Source: Gammaproteobacteria bacterium
GTDB taxonomy: Bacteria; Pseudomonadota; Gammaproteobacteria; Pseudomonadales; Pseudohongiellaceae
Assembly (NCBI GenBank): GCA_021773355.1
Contig: JAJFKE010000049.1
Location: forward strand, 230,260 to 294,259
Length of the DNA stretch: 64,000 nt
Direction of reading: 5' to 3'
This document shows positions 58,016 through 64,000 of this stretch, one piece after another. The notes under the pieces were generated by a model. It saw only the letters and a list, made by a program, of their open reading frames with translations. It was not told the origin of the DNA and did not search any database. Position numbers and translations under genes: made by a program. Position 1 is the first letter of the stretch. Every line of letters begins with the position of its first letter.

Positions 58016-58540
58016 CTACGCTTTTCGTATCTCGTAGATAATATGCGGATAACTGACCCCGTTGAGGACTCGATTCTGCATCTGCTGGCGTTTTATGCCA
58101 CCAATTTTTTCCATTGCTCGCATTGAACGAATATTACTGTCACCAACCCAGAAAACCACGGCATCGACAAATTTGAAGGCGTGGTCAAGCATTAGCTTCT
58201 TAACTTCTGCATTGAAACTTCCGCCCCAATAATCATAGGCAAGAAAGGTCCATCCGATTTCTACCTCTCCTAGGTCGGTATCCAATCCATAATAACGGCT
58301 AGACCCTATTATTAACCCACTGTCGCGGTCGACAAATGAAAACGCAGTTCCACTGGCCACAGCGGCGTCAAAGAAATCGCGAAATACTGTCTCCTTGTAT
58401 CGGTCACTGACGGGATGCACTTCCCACACCTTCGGGTTCGAGGCGACAGCATACATTCCCTCCCAATCTTTTTCTTCAATCGGGCGTACAGTAACTCTGG
58501 GTCCTTGCAGTATTGGTTGAAATTCAAACGCTGTATTCAT
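58016..58540 (-). CDS. GNAT-family N-acetyltransferase
   Basis: A 174-residue RimJ/RimL-like acetyltransferase. VTVRPIEEKDWEGMYAVASN, IGSSRYYGLDTDLGEVEIGW, the fold YDYWGGSFNAEVKKLMLDHA and NIRSMRAMEKIGGIKRQQM (acetyl-CoA strand and helix) are visible. Substrate is not clear. It is part of a run of small accessory genes on the minus strand. Confidence 0.88.
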   Translation of the reverse strand: MNTAFEFQPILQGPRVTVRPIEEKDWEGMYAVASNPKVWEVHPVSDRYKETVFRDFFDAAVASGTAFSFVDRDSGLIIGSSRYYGLDTDLGEVEIGWTFLAYDYWGGSFNAEVKKLMLDHAFKFVDAVVFWVGDSNIRSMRAMEKIGGIKRQQMQNRVLNGVSYPHIIYEIRKA

Positions 58541-58698
58541 TTCTATCGCTCACAGTTCTCTATTTTAGTTCCAGTGGTAATTTAGCTGCATTGGGATCTG
58601 TTTTCTCCTGATTACGGATTTACATTTTAGTAGCAGAATTTTCAGTAATTGCTGCCCAAAATTTGCGGGTATTGCCACCGCTTCACAACTACTCTTCG

Positions 58699-59229
58699 CT
58701 ATTCATTAATCATTCTTTGTAGTTCTTTAACCGTATTCCAGTTTCGCGCGGTTACCGGCACTGCCAAGAGCTTTTCAATCTTTCTGCCTACCTTAGATTG
58801 CGCCAATCCATCGGGTGTGAACAAATAGAAAACACGTTCCGTGAGCTTATATTCTTCCGATGGAAATCTAATCTTCTCAAGGGCCTCCATGTCCGCGCCT
58901 TTGTGTTGTTCCTGAAGGAAGAAAAAGTTGAGCAATTTTCCACTGCTGGTATCAAATGGATTATTCTCAATAGCAGCTTCAAGCTCGGCTACTGAAAGTA
59001 ATATAAGCGGCGGTCTAAACCCTTTGGCGTTTTCTATAGCATTGCTAATATCTTCTGAAAACGACTTAGATAGCTTGTTTTTATTTTGAAATACCACGTT
59101 TCCACTTTGAATATAAGTTCTTATATTTTCCAAGCCCAGTCTCTCAAGAATTTTCGTCAATTCCGCCATTGGCAATGAATTGTGCCCGCCTACATTTATA
59201 CCTCGCAAGAGTGCAATATAGATATGCAT
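58699..59229 (-). CDS. DUF1697 family protein
   Basis: A 176-residue protein. MHIYIALLRGINVGGHNSLP, MAELTKILERLGLENIRTYI, QSGNVVFQNKNKLSKSFSED and the tail KIEKLLAVPVTARNWNTVKE are the DUF1697 marks. The family has no known function. ATG at 59229 is used, with GGAA before it. A four-codon longer version is possible. Confidence 0.92.
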   Translation of the reverse strand: MHIYIALLRGINVGGHNSLPMAELTKILERLGLENIRTYIQSGNVVFQNKNKLSKSFSEDISNAIENAKGFRPPLILLSVAELEAAIENNPFDTSSGKLLNFFFLQEQHKGADMEALEKIRFPSEEYKLTERVFYLFTPDGLAQSKVGRKIEKLLAVPVTARNWNTVKELQRMINE

Positions 59230-59254
59230 TGTAAGTTCCAATCAAGCCTGATTT

Positions 59255-59923
59255 TTAGCGTAACCAATTCTTAATTGGTCCTAACCATTCTTTCAATGGC
59301 GTATAAAAAGCGCCGTGCTTTCTGCCTGTAGAAATCGCGATTTCATCGGAAGAGCTCAAGGTACTGCGCGCCGCCAATTTGCCACAGGCACCTGCCATAT
59401 CTGTTGTTTCATAAATCGACAACAGGCGGCCACCTAGAATCAGTGGTGGATTTGAGTCTATGTCGCCATCGAAGCAGCCAGCCATCAAGACTGTGTTGAT
59501 ATTCTTGTTCTGAAATCGACTCGAGGTTCGCGCGGTGAGCTGACTACCCCGAGAAAAGCCGATCAGGGTGATATTTGACTCTGCCACACCCGCGTCGATC
59601 AAGCGATTAACCCAAGATTCGAGTTGGTTTACATATTGCTCAACTTCAGTATTTTTCGGCCGATGATGAGCAATAAGATTGAAGCCCCCCATCTCAAAAA
59701 TTTCCTCCTTAATAGCGGGAAATTCATATTTCCCGTACTCCGGGTGTACCGGTGTTTCATTATCGCCTTCGACAATAAAACCATGAGAATAAAATACATA
59801 TTTCTCCGCAGGGTTAATTTCGTTTGGAAACTCCTCGTACAGCGATTCGCCGAAGACTATCGTCGGATAAATGGCAATAGTAAAAATGAATAATGATAAT
59901 TTCTTTCTCATAGGTTTTCTCAT
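59255..59923 (-). CDS. Exported alpha/beta hydrolase-like protein
   Basis: A 222-residue protein with a Sec signal (LSLFIFTIAIYPTIVFGES). The oxyanion segment is KYVFYSHGFIVEG and the nucleophile is in ITLIGFSRGSQLTARTSSR (GFSRG). DGDIDSNPPLILGG and KHGAFYTPLKEWL supply possible Asp and His. The start ATG overlaps the stop of the DUF1801 gene by one base (TAATG), so the two are translationally coupled. It could be an esterase or phospholipase. The substrate is not known. Confidence 0.75.
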   Translation of the reverse strand: MRKPMRKKLSLFIFTIAIYPTIVFGESLYEEFPNEINPAEKYVFYSHGFIVEGDNETPVHPEYGKYEFPAIKEEIFEMGGFNLIAHHRPKNTEVEQYVNQLESWVNRLIDAGVAESNITLIGFSRGSQLTARTSSRFQNKNINTVLMAGCFDGDIDSNPPLILGGRLLSIYETTDMAGACGKLAARSTLSSSDEIAISTGRKHGAFYTPLKEWLGPIKNWLR

Positions 59924-60336
59924 TATGCGCCTAGTAATGGCAAGTGCTTCAGTTTGTGATACCGCAGTGAAAGTGAAATGCAATGTTTTAATTCTTGCAA
60001 TGGCACCTCTTCCGAAATTGTTAAGACGATTGCTCTTTTCCCTTCATAGGTAAACAAGTTGCCATATATTTCTCTAAAAGTTTCTATCAGTCTTGTTTGG
60101 CAGTGGAAGAAAACGAAATAGTGGTTAGGAAATTTGGGTTTCCAGTCAACTCTGACAGCACTCCCCCCTTTGGTAAGGTAGCTGGGCTCACCCCATTTAA
60201 GCGTTTCCTCTATAGTGCCAAGCTCATATTCTATTGCTGCTAGACTAATCAGTTCTCGTACTAGATTTAGCAATGGTTTAATTTCTTCGGGATAAGAATT
60301 AAACTTCGCTTTTACAGATGGCTCCATTGCAAACAT
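59923..60336 (-). CDS. DUF1801 family protein
   Basis: A 137-residue protein. FNSYPEEIKPLLNLVRELIS, LGTIEETLKWGEPSYLTKGG, VRVDWKPKFPNHYFVFFHCQ and FETFREIYGN-type residues (reading IETFREIYGNLF) fit the DUF1801/YdhG-like fold. Function is unknown. It couples with the hydrolase gene that follows on the same strand. Confidence 0.88.
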   Translation of the reverse strand: MFAMEPSVKAKFNSYPEEIKPLLNLVRELISLAAIEYELGTIEETLKWGEPSYLTKGGSAVRVDWKPKFPNHYFVFFHCQTRLIETFREIYGNLFTYEGKRAIVLTISEEVPLQELKHCISLSLRYHKLKHLPLLGA

Positions 60337-60831
60337 ACTATTGCCACTTGGTCATACTTGATTCCTTGTAGGGGATATCTTACTGCAGCTCGTGCCAGCA
60401 GCAGTACAAAATAACACCGTGTATGCGATGCACTTTGTTTGACACTATTTGAAGGATCAGTTTATTCCGTCATTTATCGAAATGGAACAAAATTTACCCA
60501 ACTAGTTTATAGGTACTATTGATAATGGATTTCGTTCCCTTCAAAATCGAAGCACCTAAGCTTGGCTCTGTTCCGGGAATTAGGCTGTATTAATGCCTTA
60601 AGACCGATGCGATTCCAACCGATGATAAGGGAACGAATGGTCAGCGATAGCGGGAATCGCTTGGCGTGGTGATAAATCCTGACGCATCCCGAATGTGTTC
60701 TTAAAGGCTGAAGAGGAAATAAAATGCGCTCTTTTGCCGTAATTTGACTCCAACTCCTTTATGATAGGACCATTAATCGCATTATTTCGACCGCTGCCGA
60801 CCGGTTTGGCAGCAATATTGGGAGATTATCC
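60337..60831. other. Long intergenic region between divergent genes
   Basis: About 500 bases with no supportable gene. A TTGACA at 60439-60444 stands out, but no good -10 follows. It should hold promoters for the DUF1801 gene and for the secreted CHEGN-motif protein. Confidence 0.35.
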
Positions 60832-61875
60832 ATGTTAAAAATTACTAAGCTTGCCATGAGCTCTGCCTTTGCCGGCATCTCTTTGTCTCTACTTTCGCCC
60901 CTCGGTTTCGCGCAAGATGGGCAGAGGCCTGAATTGAGCGGAATTTGGACTAATGCCTCGCGAACCAGCCTAACCAGGCCTCGCGGCGTGGAAACACTGG
61001 TTGTTCCAGGCGAAGTTGCCGAGCAGATGGTGGCAAATATGAGCATTGCTGGTATTTCCCAGGAAAATATTGAAGCTGGCCCTGCTATCGATCCCGAAAC
61101 CGGCGCACCGCCGGCTGGAGGCCAGGATTTTGGCCTGCGCGGCTACAACTTGTTCTGGACTGACCCAGGTTCTACTCTGGCGTTAGTAAAGGGTGAATTT
61201 CGCACCTCTCTAATCGTTAATCCAGAAAACGGGCAAATTCCACGTTTGGAAAATCCAACAGCGAACCTGCAACGCACTAATTTCGGTGCCCGCTATCTAA
61301 CAGGCGTTGGTGATGCAACAGGGCCTGAAGCGATTCCTATTGCAGAGCGTTGCCTGATCGGTTTTGGCAATACTGCGGGTCCTGGAATGATGGGCACTCT
61401 CTACAACAGTACTTATCAATTCGTCCAGACAGATGACTATTTCATGATTAGTGTCGAGATGGCTCACGATGCACGAATCATCCCAATATTCGATTCACCC
61501 GAAGAAGCTAGAGCGAATCTGCGACCTGAAGTTCACAAACCCTGGTTTGGCGATTCCCGTGGCTGGTATGAGGGCGATACCTTGATCGTCGAGACGGTCA
61601 ATATTAATTCTTTGCAGATGTCACAAAGTTCGATCCCCATCTCCGAAGAAGGACGAATAATTGAACGATTTAGTCGTTATTCAGATACTGAAATTGTCTA
61701 TCAATTCACCGTGGAAGATCCAAATTTGTATAGCCAAGCCTGGACCGCCGAAATGAGCTATCACACTACTGAAGGCCCCCTTTATGAGTACGCCTGCCAT
61801 GAGGGCAACTATGCTATGCCCGGGATTTTGGCTGGTGCTAGAAGGCAGGAGCGGGAAGAAGCAGCTGGCAGATAG
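60832..61875 (+). CDS. Secreted protein of an uncharacterised CHEGN-motif family
   Basis: A 347-residue protein with a Sec signal (SSAFAGISLSLLSPLGFAQ). The mature part begins RPELSGIWTNASRTSLTRP. ERCLIGFGNTAGPGMMG, YFMISVEMAHDARIIPIFDS, KPWFGDSRGWYEGDTLIVET, IIERFSRYSDTEIVYQFTVE and LYEYACHEGNYAMPGILAGA are repeated landmarks of a family common in marine proteobacteria and acidobacteria, as I recall. No catalytic residues can be assigned. A strong hairpin terminator follows. Confidence 0.8.
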   Translation: MLKITKLAMSSAFAGISLSLLSPLGFAQDGQRPELSGIWTNASRTSLTRPRGVETLVVPGEVAEQMVANMSIAGISQENIEAGPAIDPETGAPPAGGQDFGLRGYNLFWTDPGSTLALVKGEFRTSLIVNPENGQIPRLENPTANLQRTNFGARYLTGVGDATGPEAIPIAERCLIGFGNTAGPGMMGTLYNSTYQFVQTDDYFMISVEMAHDARIIPIFDSPEEARANLRPEVHKPWFGDSRGWYEGDTLIVETVNINSLQMSQSSIPISEEGRIIERFSRYSDTEIVYQFTVEDPNLYSQAWTAEMSYHTTEGPLYEYACHEGNYAMPGILAGARRQEREEAAGR

Positions 61876-61916
61876 TATTCTCAAGACCTACTAGAATTGA
61901 TTTAGGTTTTACCCGA

Positions 61917-61948
61917 AAAAGGGGGCGCTATTGATGGCGCCCCCTTTT
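61917..61948 (+). terminator. Strong terminator after the CHEGN-motif gene
   Basis: AAAAGGGGGCGC pairs with GCGCCCCCTTTT over twelve bases (61917-61928 with 61937-61948), loop of eight. The flanking A and T runs make it work in both directions, which would also shield the pseudogene that follows on the minus strand. Confidence 0.9.
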
Positions 61949-61959
61949 CTGTTTGATTG

Positions 61960-62470
61960 TCATGCTGTGCTTAACCTGGCCACAAACGCTTTAATTGGGA
62001 ATACTTCCTCAATTGCGCTCATGGGCATTCGATTAAGCTCTTTGACAATATCAGGCAATGCAGGACTGTGAACTCCGCCGCTCTCCAAAACTAGATACTT
62101 ATAATGCCAGGCTAAATCATTCATTGAGCCAAATACGCTTCTATTATTGGTCTTCGAAATTCCAATGTCTCAGTACTCAGAAAGTATTTTGTCTAAGGAT
62201 TTGCGAGAAAGACCTTCATTGATGAGAGCGCAGATCAAGTTTAGTATAAATATTTCGCTCAATTTGCTGATCTGGTCTCTTGAAACATCTGCAACTATGA
62301 AATTGAAGAGCGTTATATCATTTGTAAATGGAATGCATTTTTCCGTGAGATATATAACAAATTCGCATGCCACGAACCAAATAACTGAAGTTTGGCTCTG
62401 AATTGACCAGGTCTGGGCTATTGAATCTCATCTCCTTTTGAAGTTTTCCTGTAACTTTAATCATCTGCAT
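61960..62470 (-). pseudogene. Decayed DUF6933-like gene
   Basis: Read on the minus strand, a start MQMIKVTGKLQKEMRFNSPD at 62470 leads into frame-shifted coding sequence. From about 62385 a second frame carries WFVACEFVIYLTEKCIPFTN, then DITLFNFIVADVSRD and ILNLICALINEGLSRKSLD. That frame is cut by an in-frame TGA at 62172-62170, and continues as SKTNNRSVFGSMNDLAWHYK, then YLVLESGGVHSPALPDIVKE to a stop at 61960. The pieces align with the intact gene at 63049-63591 (EFRVERKKCLIFMNERTLL, KTDSRKVLGNMNELAATYE, HEGGLAHCDLNDL). One frameshift and one nonsense change therefore explain the loss. Confidence 0.75.
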
Positions 62471-62555
62471 TAGTTAACTAGTGACATACCGCTCCTACTA
62501 ATAGGCATGCCTTGGCAAATCTTTTTGACTTGGTGGTGGTGTTACTTACTCATAT

Positions 62556-62972
62556 TCAACTCGTTACCGTGAATCCTTCGCTTTCAGCCCACCCGCATAA
62601 TGCGGCTTTGATCGAGACCTGCTCGTACTCATACCAGCGATCAAGAATTTCTTTAGATTCAAGAAAAACTTTAAACCGGCTGTAGGCGCCTCGTTTATTG
62701 AACATATCCTCAACGATACTGAAGCTCTCATTAAGATGTTCAGATGCGAAATGTAGCGCAAGAGCCTTACCTAATTTAAGTTCTGACTTTGATGGAATTT
62801 CAGCATATAACGCAGAATCGTCTAGATTTTTTGGTAATCTATTTTCTAGTTCGAATGACTGCCAAAGTATCTCTCCTGATTCTCGAGAAATATATGCAGT
62901 GGCATCAAAAAGCGATCCACTGCTTACGAAATCAAAAGCCAATTCAAGTTCGTTGTAATCAATTGTGGCCAT
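62556..62972 (-). CDS. UPF0158 family protein
   Basis: A 138-residue acidic protein. ATIDYNELELAFDFVSSGSL, SYISRESGEILWQ-like residues (reading YISRESGEILWQSFELENR) and RGAYSRFKVFLESKEILDRW with the tail ALCGWAESEGF match the UPF0158 pattern (RGAFxRFKD..L.....WY.F). Function is unknown. It lies between the DUF6933-like pseudogene and intact paralogue on the same strand and its start is 11 bases downstream of an attC-like site, so it could be a mobile cassette gene. Confidence 0.8.
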   Translation of the reverse strand: MATIDYNELELAFDFVSSGSLFDATAYISRESGEILWQSFELENRLPKNLDDSALYAEIPSKSELKLGKALALHFASEHLNESFSIVEDMFNKRGAYSRFKVFLESKEILDRWYEYEQVSIKAALCGWAESEGFTVTS

Positions 62973-62982
62973 ATCTTAAGCG

Positions 62983-63054
62983 ACATAACGCCCTGGATAA
63001 TGTGCAAGCCGCGCTACGGCTTGCCCTGAAGCCCGCGCAAGCGGGCGATTAAAC
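62983..63054 (-). repeat. attC-like hairpin site between two small genes
   Basis: In the gene direction it starts GTTTAATCGCCC, ends GGGCGTTATGT and contains two internal perfect palindromes: GCAAGCCG with CGGCTTGC (63004-63011 and 63017-63024) and GCCCGC with GCGGGC (63031-63036 and 63041-63046). The outer CGCCC and GGGCG arms pair. The end GTTATGT resembles an integron core site (GTTRRRY) but departs in one position. The stop codon of the upstream gene falls within it and the next gene starts 11 bases later, as in gene cassettes. An ordinary intergenic hairpin remains possible. Confidence 0.45.
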
Positions 63055-63591
63055 TGATTGCTGTGGTGCGGGTGCTCCGAGCAATTCTCTTGCAATATCA
63101 ATGGAATAATTCCAGCCAAGATTTCGTTGTGGTGTCCGATTAACCCGAGAAAACAAGTCATTTAAATCGCAATGTGCCAACCCGCCCTCATGCCAAATCA
63201 TGTGCTCATATGTCGCGGCAAGTTCGTTCATGTTGCCCAATACTTTTCGACTGTCCGTTTTAGCATAACGGGATTCATAGCTGTCCTCAATTATTCTACT
63301 TATACTTTCTAGTGAGAAGCGTTCCAGCTTCAAGAGCTGAAAAACACCCTCGAGGCACATGTCTGGTAATAGATCCTTATTCGTATTCGATTTTCTGACC
63401 CCGAATAAGATAAATGAGAGCAGAGTTCTCTCGTTCATAAAGATTAAGCATTTCTTCCGTTCCACTCGAAATTCGTTGACGTACCATGCCCCCATAACTG
63501 ATTGATCTGGGGTTTCACTCAGGTCAACAAGTTCGTTCTGTTTGAGCCTCAATAAAGCCTGAACTTTCTTAGTACATTTGATGGTTAGCAC
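63049..63591 (-). CDS. DUF6933-like protein
   Basis: A 180-residue protein starting at a GTG (63591). MLTIKCTKKVQALLRLKQNE matches the CTKKLLxxL start I associate with DUF6933. AWYVNEFRVERKKCLIFMNE, RTLLSFILFGVRKSN, KTDSRKVLGNMNELAATYE and WHEGGLAHCDLNDLFSRVNR follow. It has an inactivated paralogue 0.6 kb further on. The stop codon lies in an attC-like site. Function is unknown. Members of this type occur in mobile gene cassettes, as far as I recall. Confidence 0.7.
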   Translation of the reverse strand: MLTIKCTKKVQALLRLKQNELVDLSETPDQSVMGAWYVNEFRVERKKCLIFMNERTLLSFILFGVRKSNTNKDLLPDMCLEGVFQLLKLERFSLESISRIIEDSYESRYAKTDSRKVLGNMNELAATYEHMIWHEGGLAHCDLNDLFSRVNRTPQRNLGWNYSIDIARELLGAPAPQQSV

Positions 63592-63606
63592 TTAGTTTCT
63601 AATACA

Positions 63607-63653
63607 CAATAACGCCCGTAATAATAGGGGCGCGCAGTGCGCGGTCCTTATTG
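63607..63653 (-). repeat. Second attC-like palindrome next to the IS110 element
   Basis: In the gene direction it runs from CAATAA to TTATTG (complementary arms), contains a GC-rich hairpin (CCGCGCACTGCGCG) and ends GGGCGTTATTG, the same GGGCGTTAT as the site at 62983-63054. At 47 bases it is short for an attC site, so it may be a truncated or split one. It lies 16 bases before the DUF6933-like gene. Confidence 0.35.
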
Positions 63654-63730
63654 ATTTGATTGTATGGTCAAATTTCCCTGTTTTTGACTCTTTGATAAAG
63701 TGAAGCCCGTAACCAGTATCAGCTAGTTAC

Positions 63731-63845
63731 CGGTTCAGTAGCTCGATGATTTGTAGGTCCGCAAAGACCGTTAACAAGCGTGAGCACTGAACCGACCCGA
63801 TTTATTAACTCGAACAGTCGAATGAGCTTCAAGCTCGAATTTAGC
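63731..63845 (+). ncRNA. Candidate bridge RNA upstream of the IS110 transposase
   Basis: CGGTTCAGT (63731-63739) pairs perfectly with ACTGAACCG (63786-63794), with a further GCTC/GAGC step inside after a one-base bulge, a large internal loop and an apical GGTC/GACC hairpin (63757-63770 area). A second stem-loop with GAGC/GCTC arms (63824-63836 area) follows, just ahead of the transposase start. IS110-group elements code for a structured bridge RNA in the left end upstream of the recombinase, so position and shape fit. No covariation could be tested. Confidence 0.45.
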
Positions 63846-63859
63846 AAGGAAGAGTCACT

Positions 63860-64000
63860 ATGACAAACCTTAAAAAGAGTAAAACAATCATCAAGGTGGG
63901 CGTGGATGTAGGCAAGGCGATGTTGGATGTCTATATCCATGAGAAAGACCTCTACTTTCAAGTGGAGAACACGCCAGTTGGCGTGAAGAAATTACTATCC
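63860..64000 (+). CDS. IS110-family transposase, N-terminal part (cut by window edge)
   Basis: Forty-seven codons from ATG 63860 to the window end. The start MTNLKKSKTIIKVGVDVGKA carries the first RuvC-like DEDD aspartate in the GVDVGK motif, followed by MLDVYIHEKDLYFQVENTP and a VGVKKLL helix, a pattern that IS110-type transposases share. AAGGAAGAG lies upstream with good spacing. The rest of the element lies beyond the window. Its left boundary is somewhere between about 63653 and 63731. Confidence 0.85.
   Translation, partial: MTNLKKSKTIIKVGVDVGKAMLDVYIHEKDLYFQVENTPVGVKKLLS

Larger units (their letters stand above)
63654..64000 (+). mobile_element. IS110-family insertion sequence, left part
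   Basis: Combines the transposase start, the candidate leader RNA and 77 bases of non-coding flank with another weak stem (CCGTAAC with GTTACCGG near 63709-63734). IS110 elements have no long terminal inverted repeats, so the exact left end cannot be placed from one copy. Confidence 0.6.

Noticed and set aside
60439..60467. TTGACA as a possible promoter in the 60.4-kb gap
   Set aside because: The hexamer is perfect, but no acceptable -10 follows at 16-18 bases.
62480..62555. A third attC-like site between the UPF0158 gene and the pseudogene
   Set aside because: There is a GACATACCGC similar to the GACATAACGC of the good site, but no matching arm or palindrome at the other end.

Overview
The window looks like a chromosome segment from a marine-type gammaproteobacterium, moderately AT-rich and not closer to a named genus than I can judge by eye. 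The evidence is a chain of housekeeping blocks in gammaproteobacterial order: mutM/coaD/rsmD/ftsYEX/rpoH, thiS-thiG-trmB, cmoA-cmoB, rpmB-rpmG-radC-coaBC-algC-argB-slmA-pyrE-rph, and yicC-gmk-rpoZ-spoT-ridA-recG. There are no rRNA or tRNA genes and no CRISPR array that I can see. Layout: 1-5.8 kb holds an envelope cluster on the minus strand (a small bitopic protein cut by the window edge, a TPR/PEGA-like membrane protein, two lipoproteins of which one is extremely serine-rich, and a TPR protein with a TonB-C-like tail). 6-20.9 kb holds an orphan hydantoinase/oxoprolinase A subunit followed by DNA repair, CoA, rRNA/tRNA modification, cell division, heat-shock sigma factor and thiazole genes. 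21.1-22.1 kb is a Y1 (RAYT-like) transposase relative with a DnaA-domain-IV-like C-terminus and an altered HUH motif. 22.2-38 kb is core ribosome, nucleotide, stringent response and recombination genes, interrupted between recG and ubiA by a 259-bp MITE-like element. 38-47.9 kb holds glutaryl-CoA dehydrogenase, UvrD, a TRAP transporter whose binding protein is on the opposite strand from its membrane subunits, and yaaA. 48-51.4 kb is a compact regulatory module: a Nudix-winged-helix (NrtR-like) regulator heading two quinone-reductase-like MDR genes, divergent from a cysteine hydrolase, with two tandem palindromic operators over the shared promoter. 51.6-57.8 kb carries a Tat-signal TldD-like protease gene with a signal-less TldE-like partner, and a DUF305-LVIVD fusion. 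From 58 kb on the content is accessory: GNAT, DUF1697, a secreted hydrolase, DUF1801, a secreted CHEGN-motif protein, then a region with the look of a decayed integron-cassette or mobile-gene array (a DUF6933-like pseudogene, UPF0158, an intact DUF6933-like gene, two attC-like hairpins), ending in the left part of an IS110-family element whose upstream leader folds like a bridge RNA. The observations I consider most worth a second look are the NrtR-like double operator module, the RAYT-DnaA fusion with a lost HUH histidine, the attC-like/pseudogene/IS110 end region, the MITE between recG and ubiA, and a cloverleaf-like inverted repeat that overlaps the putative rpoH promoter.
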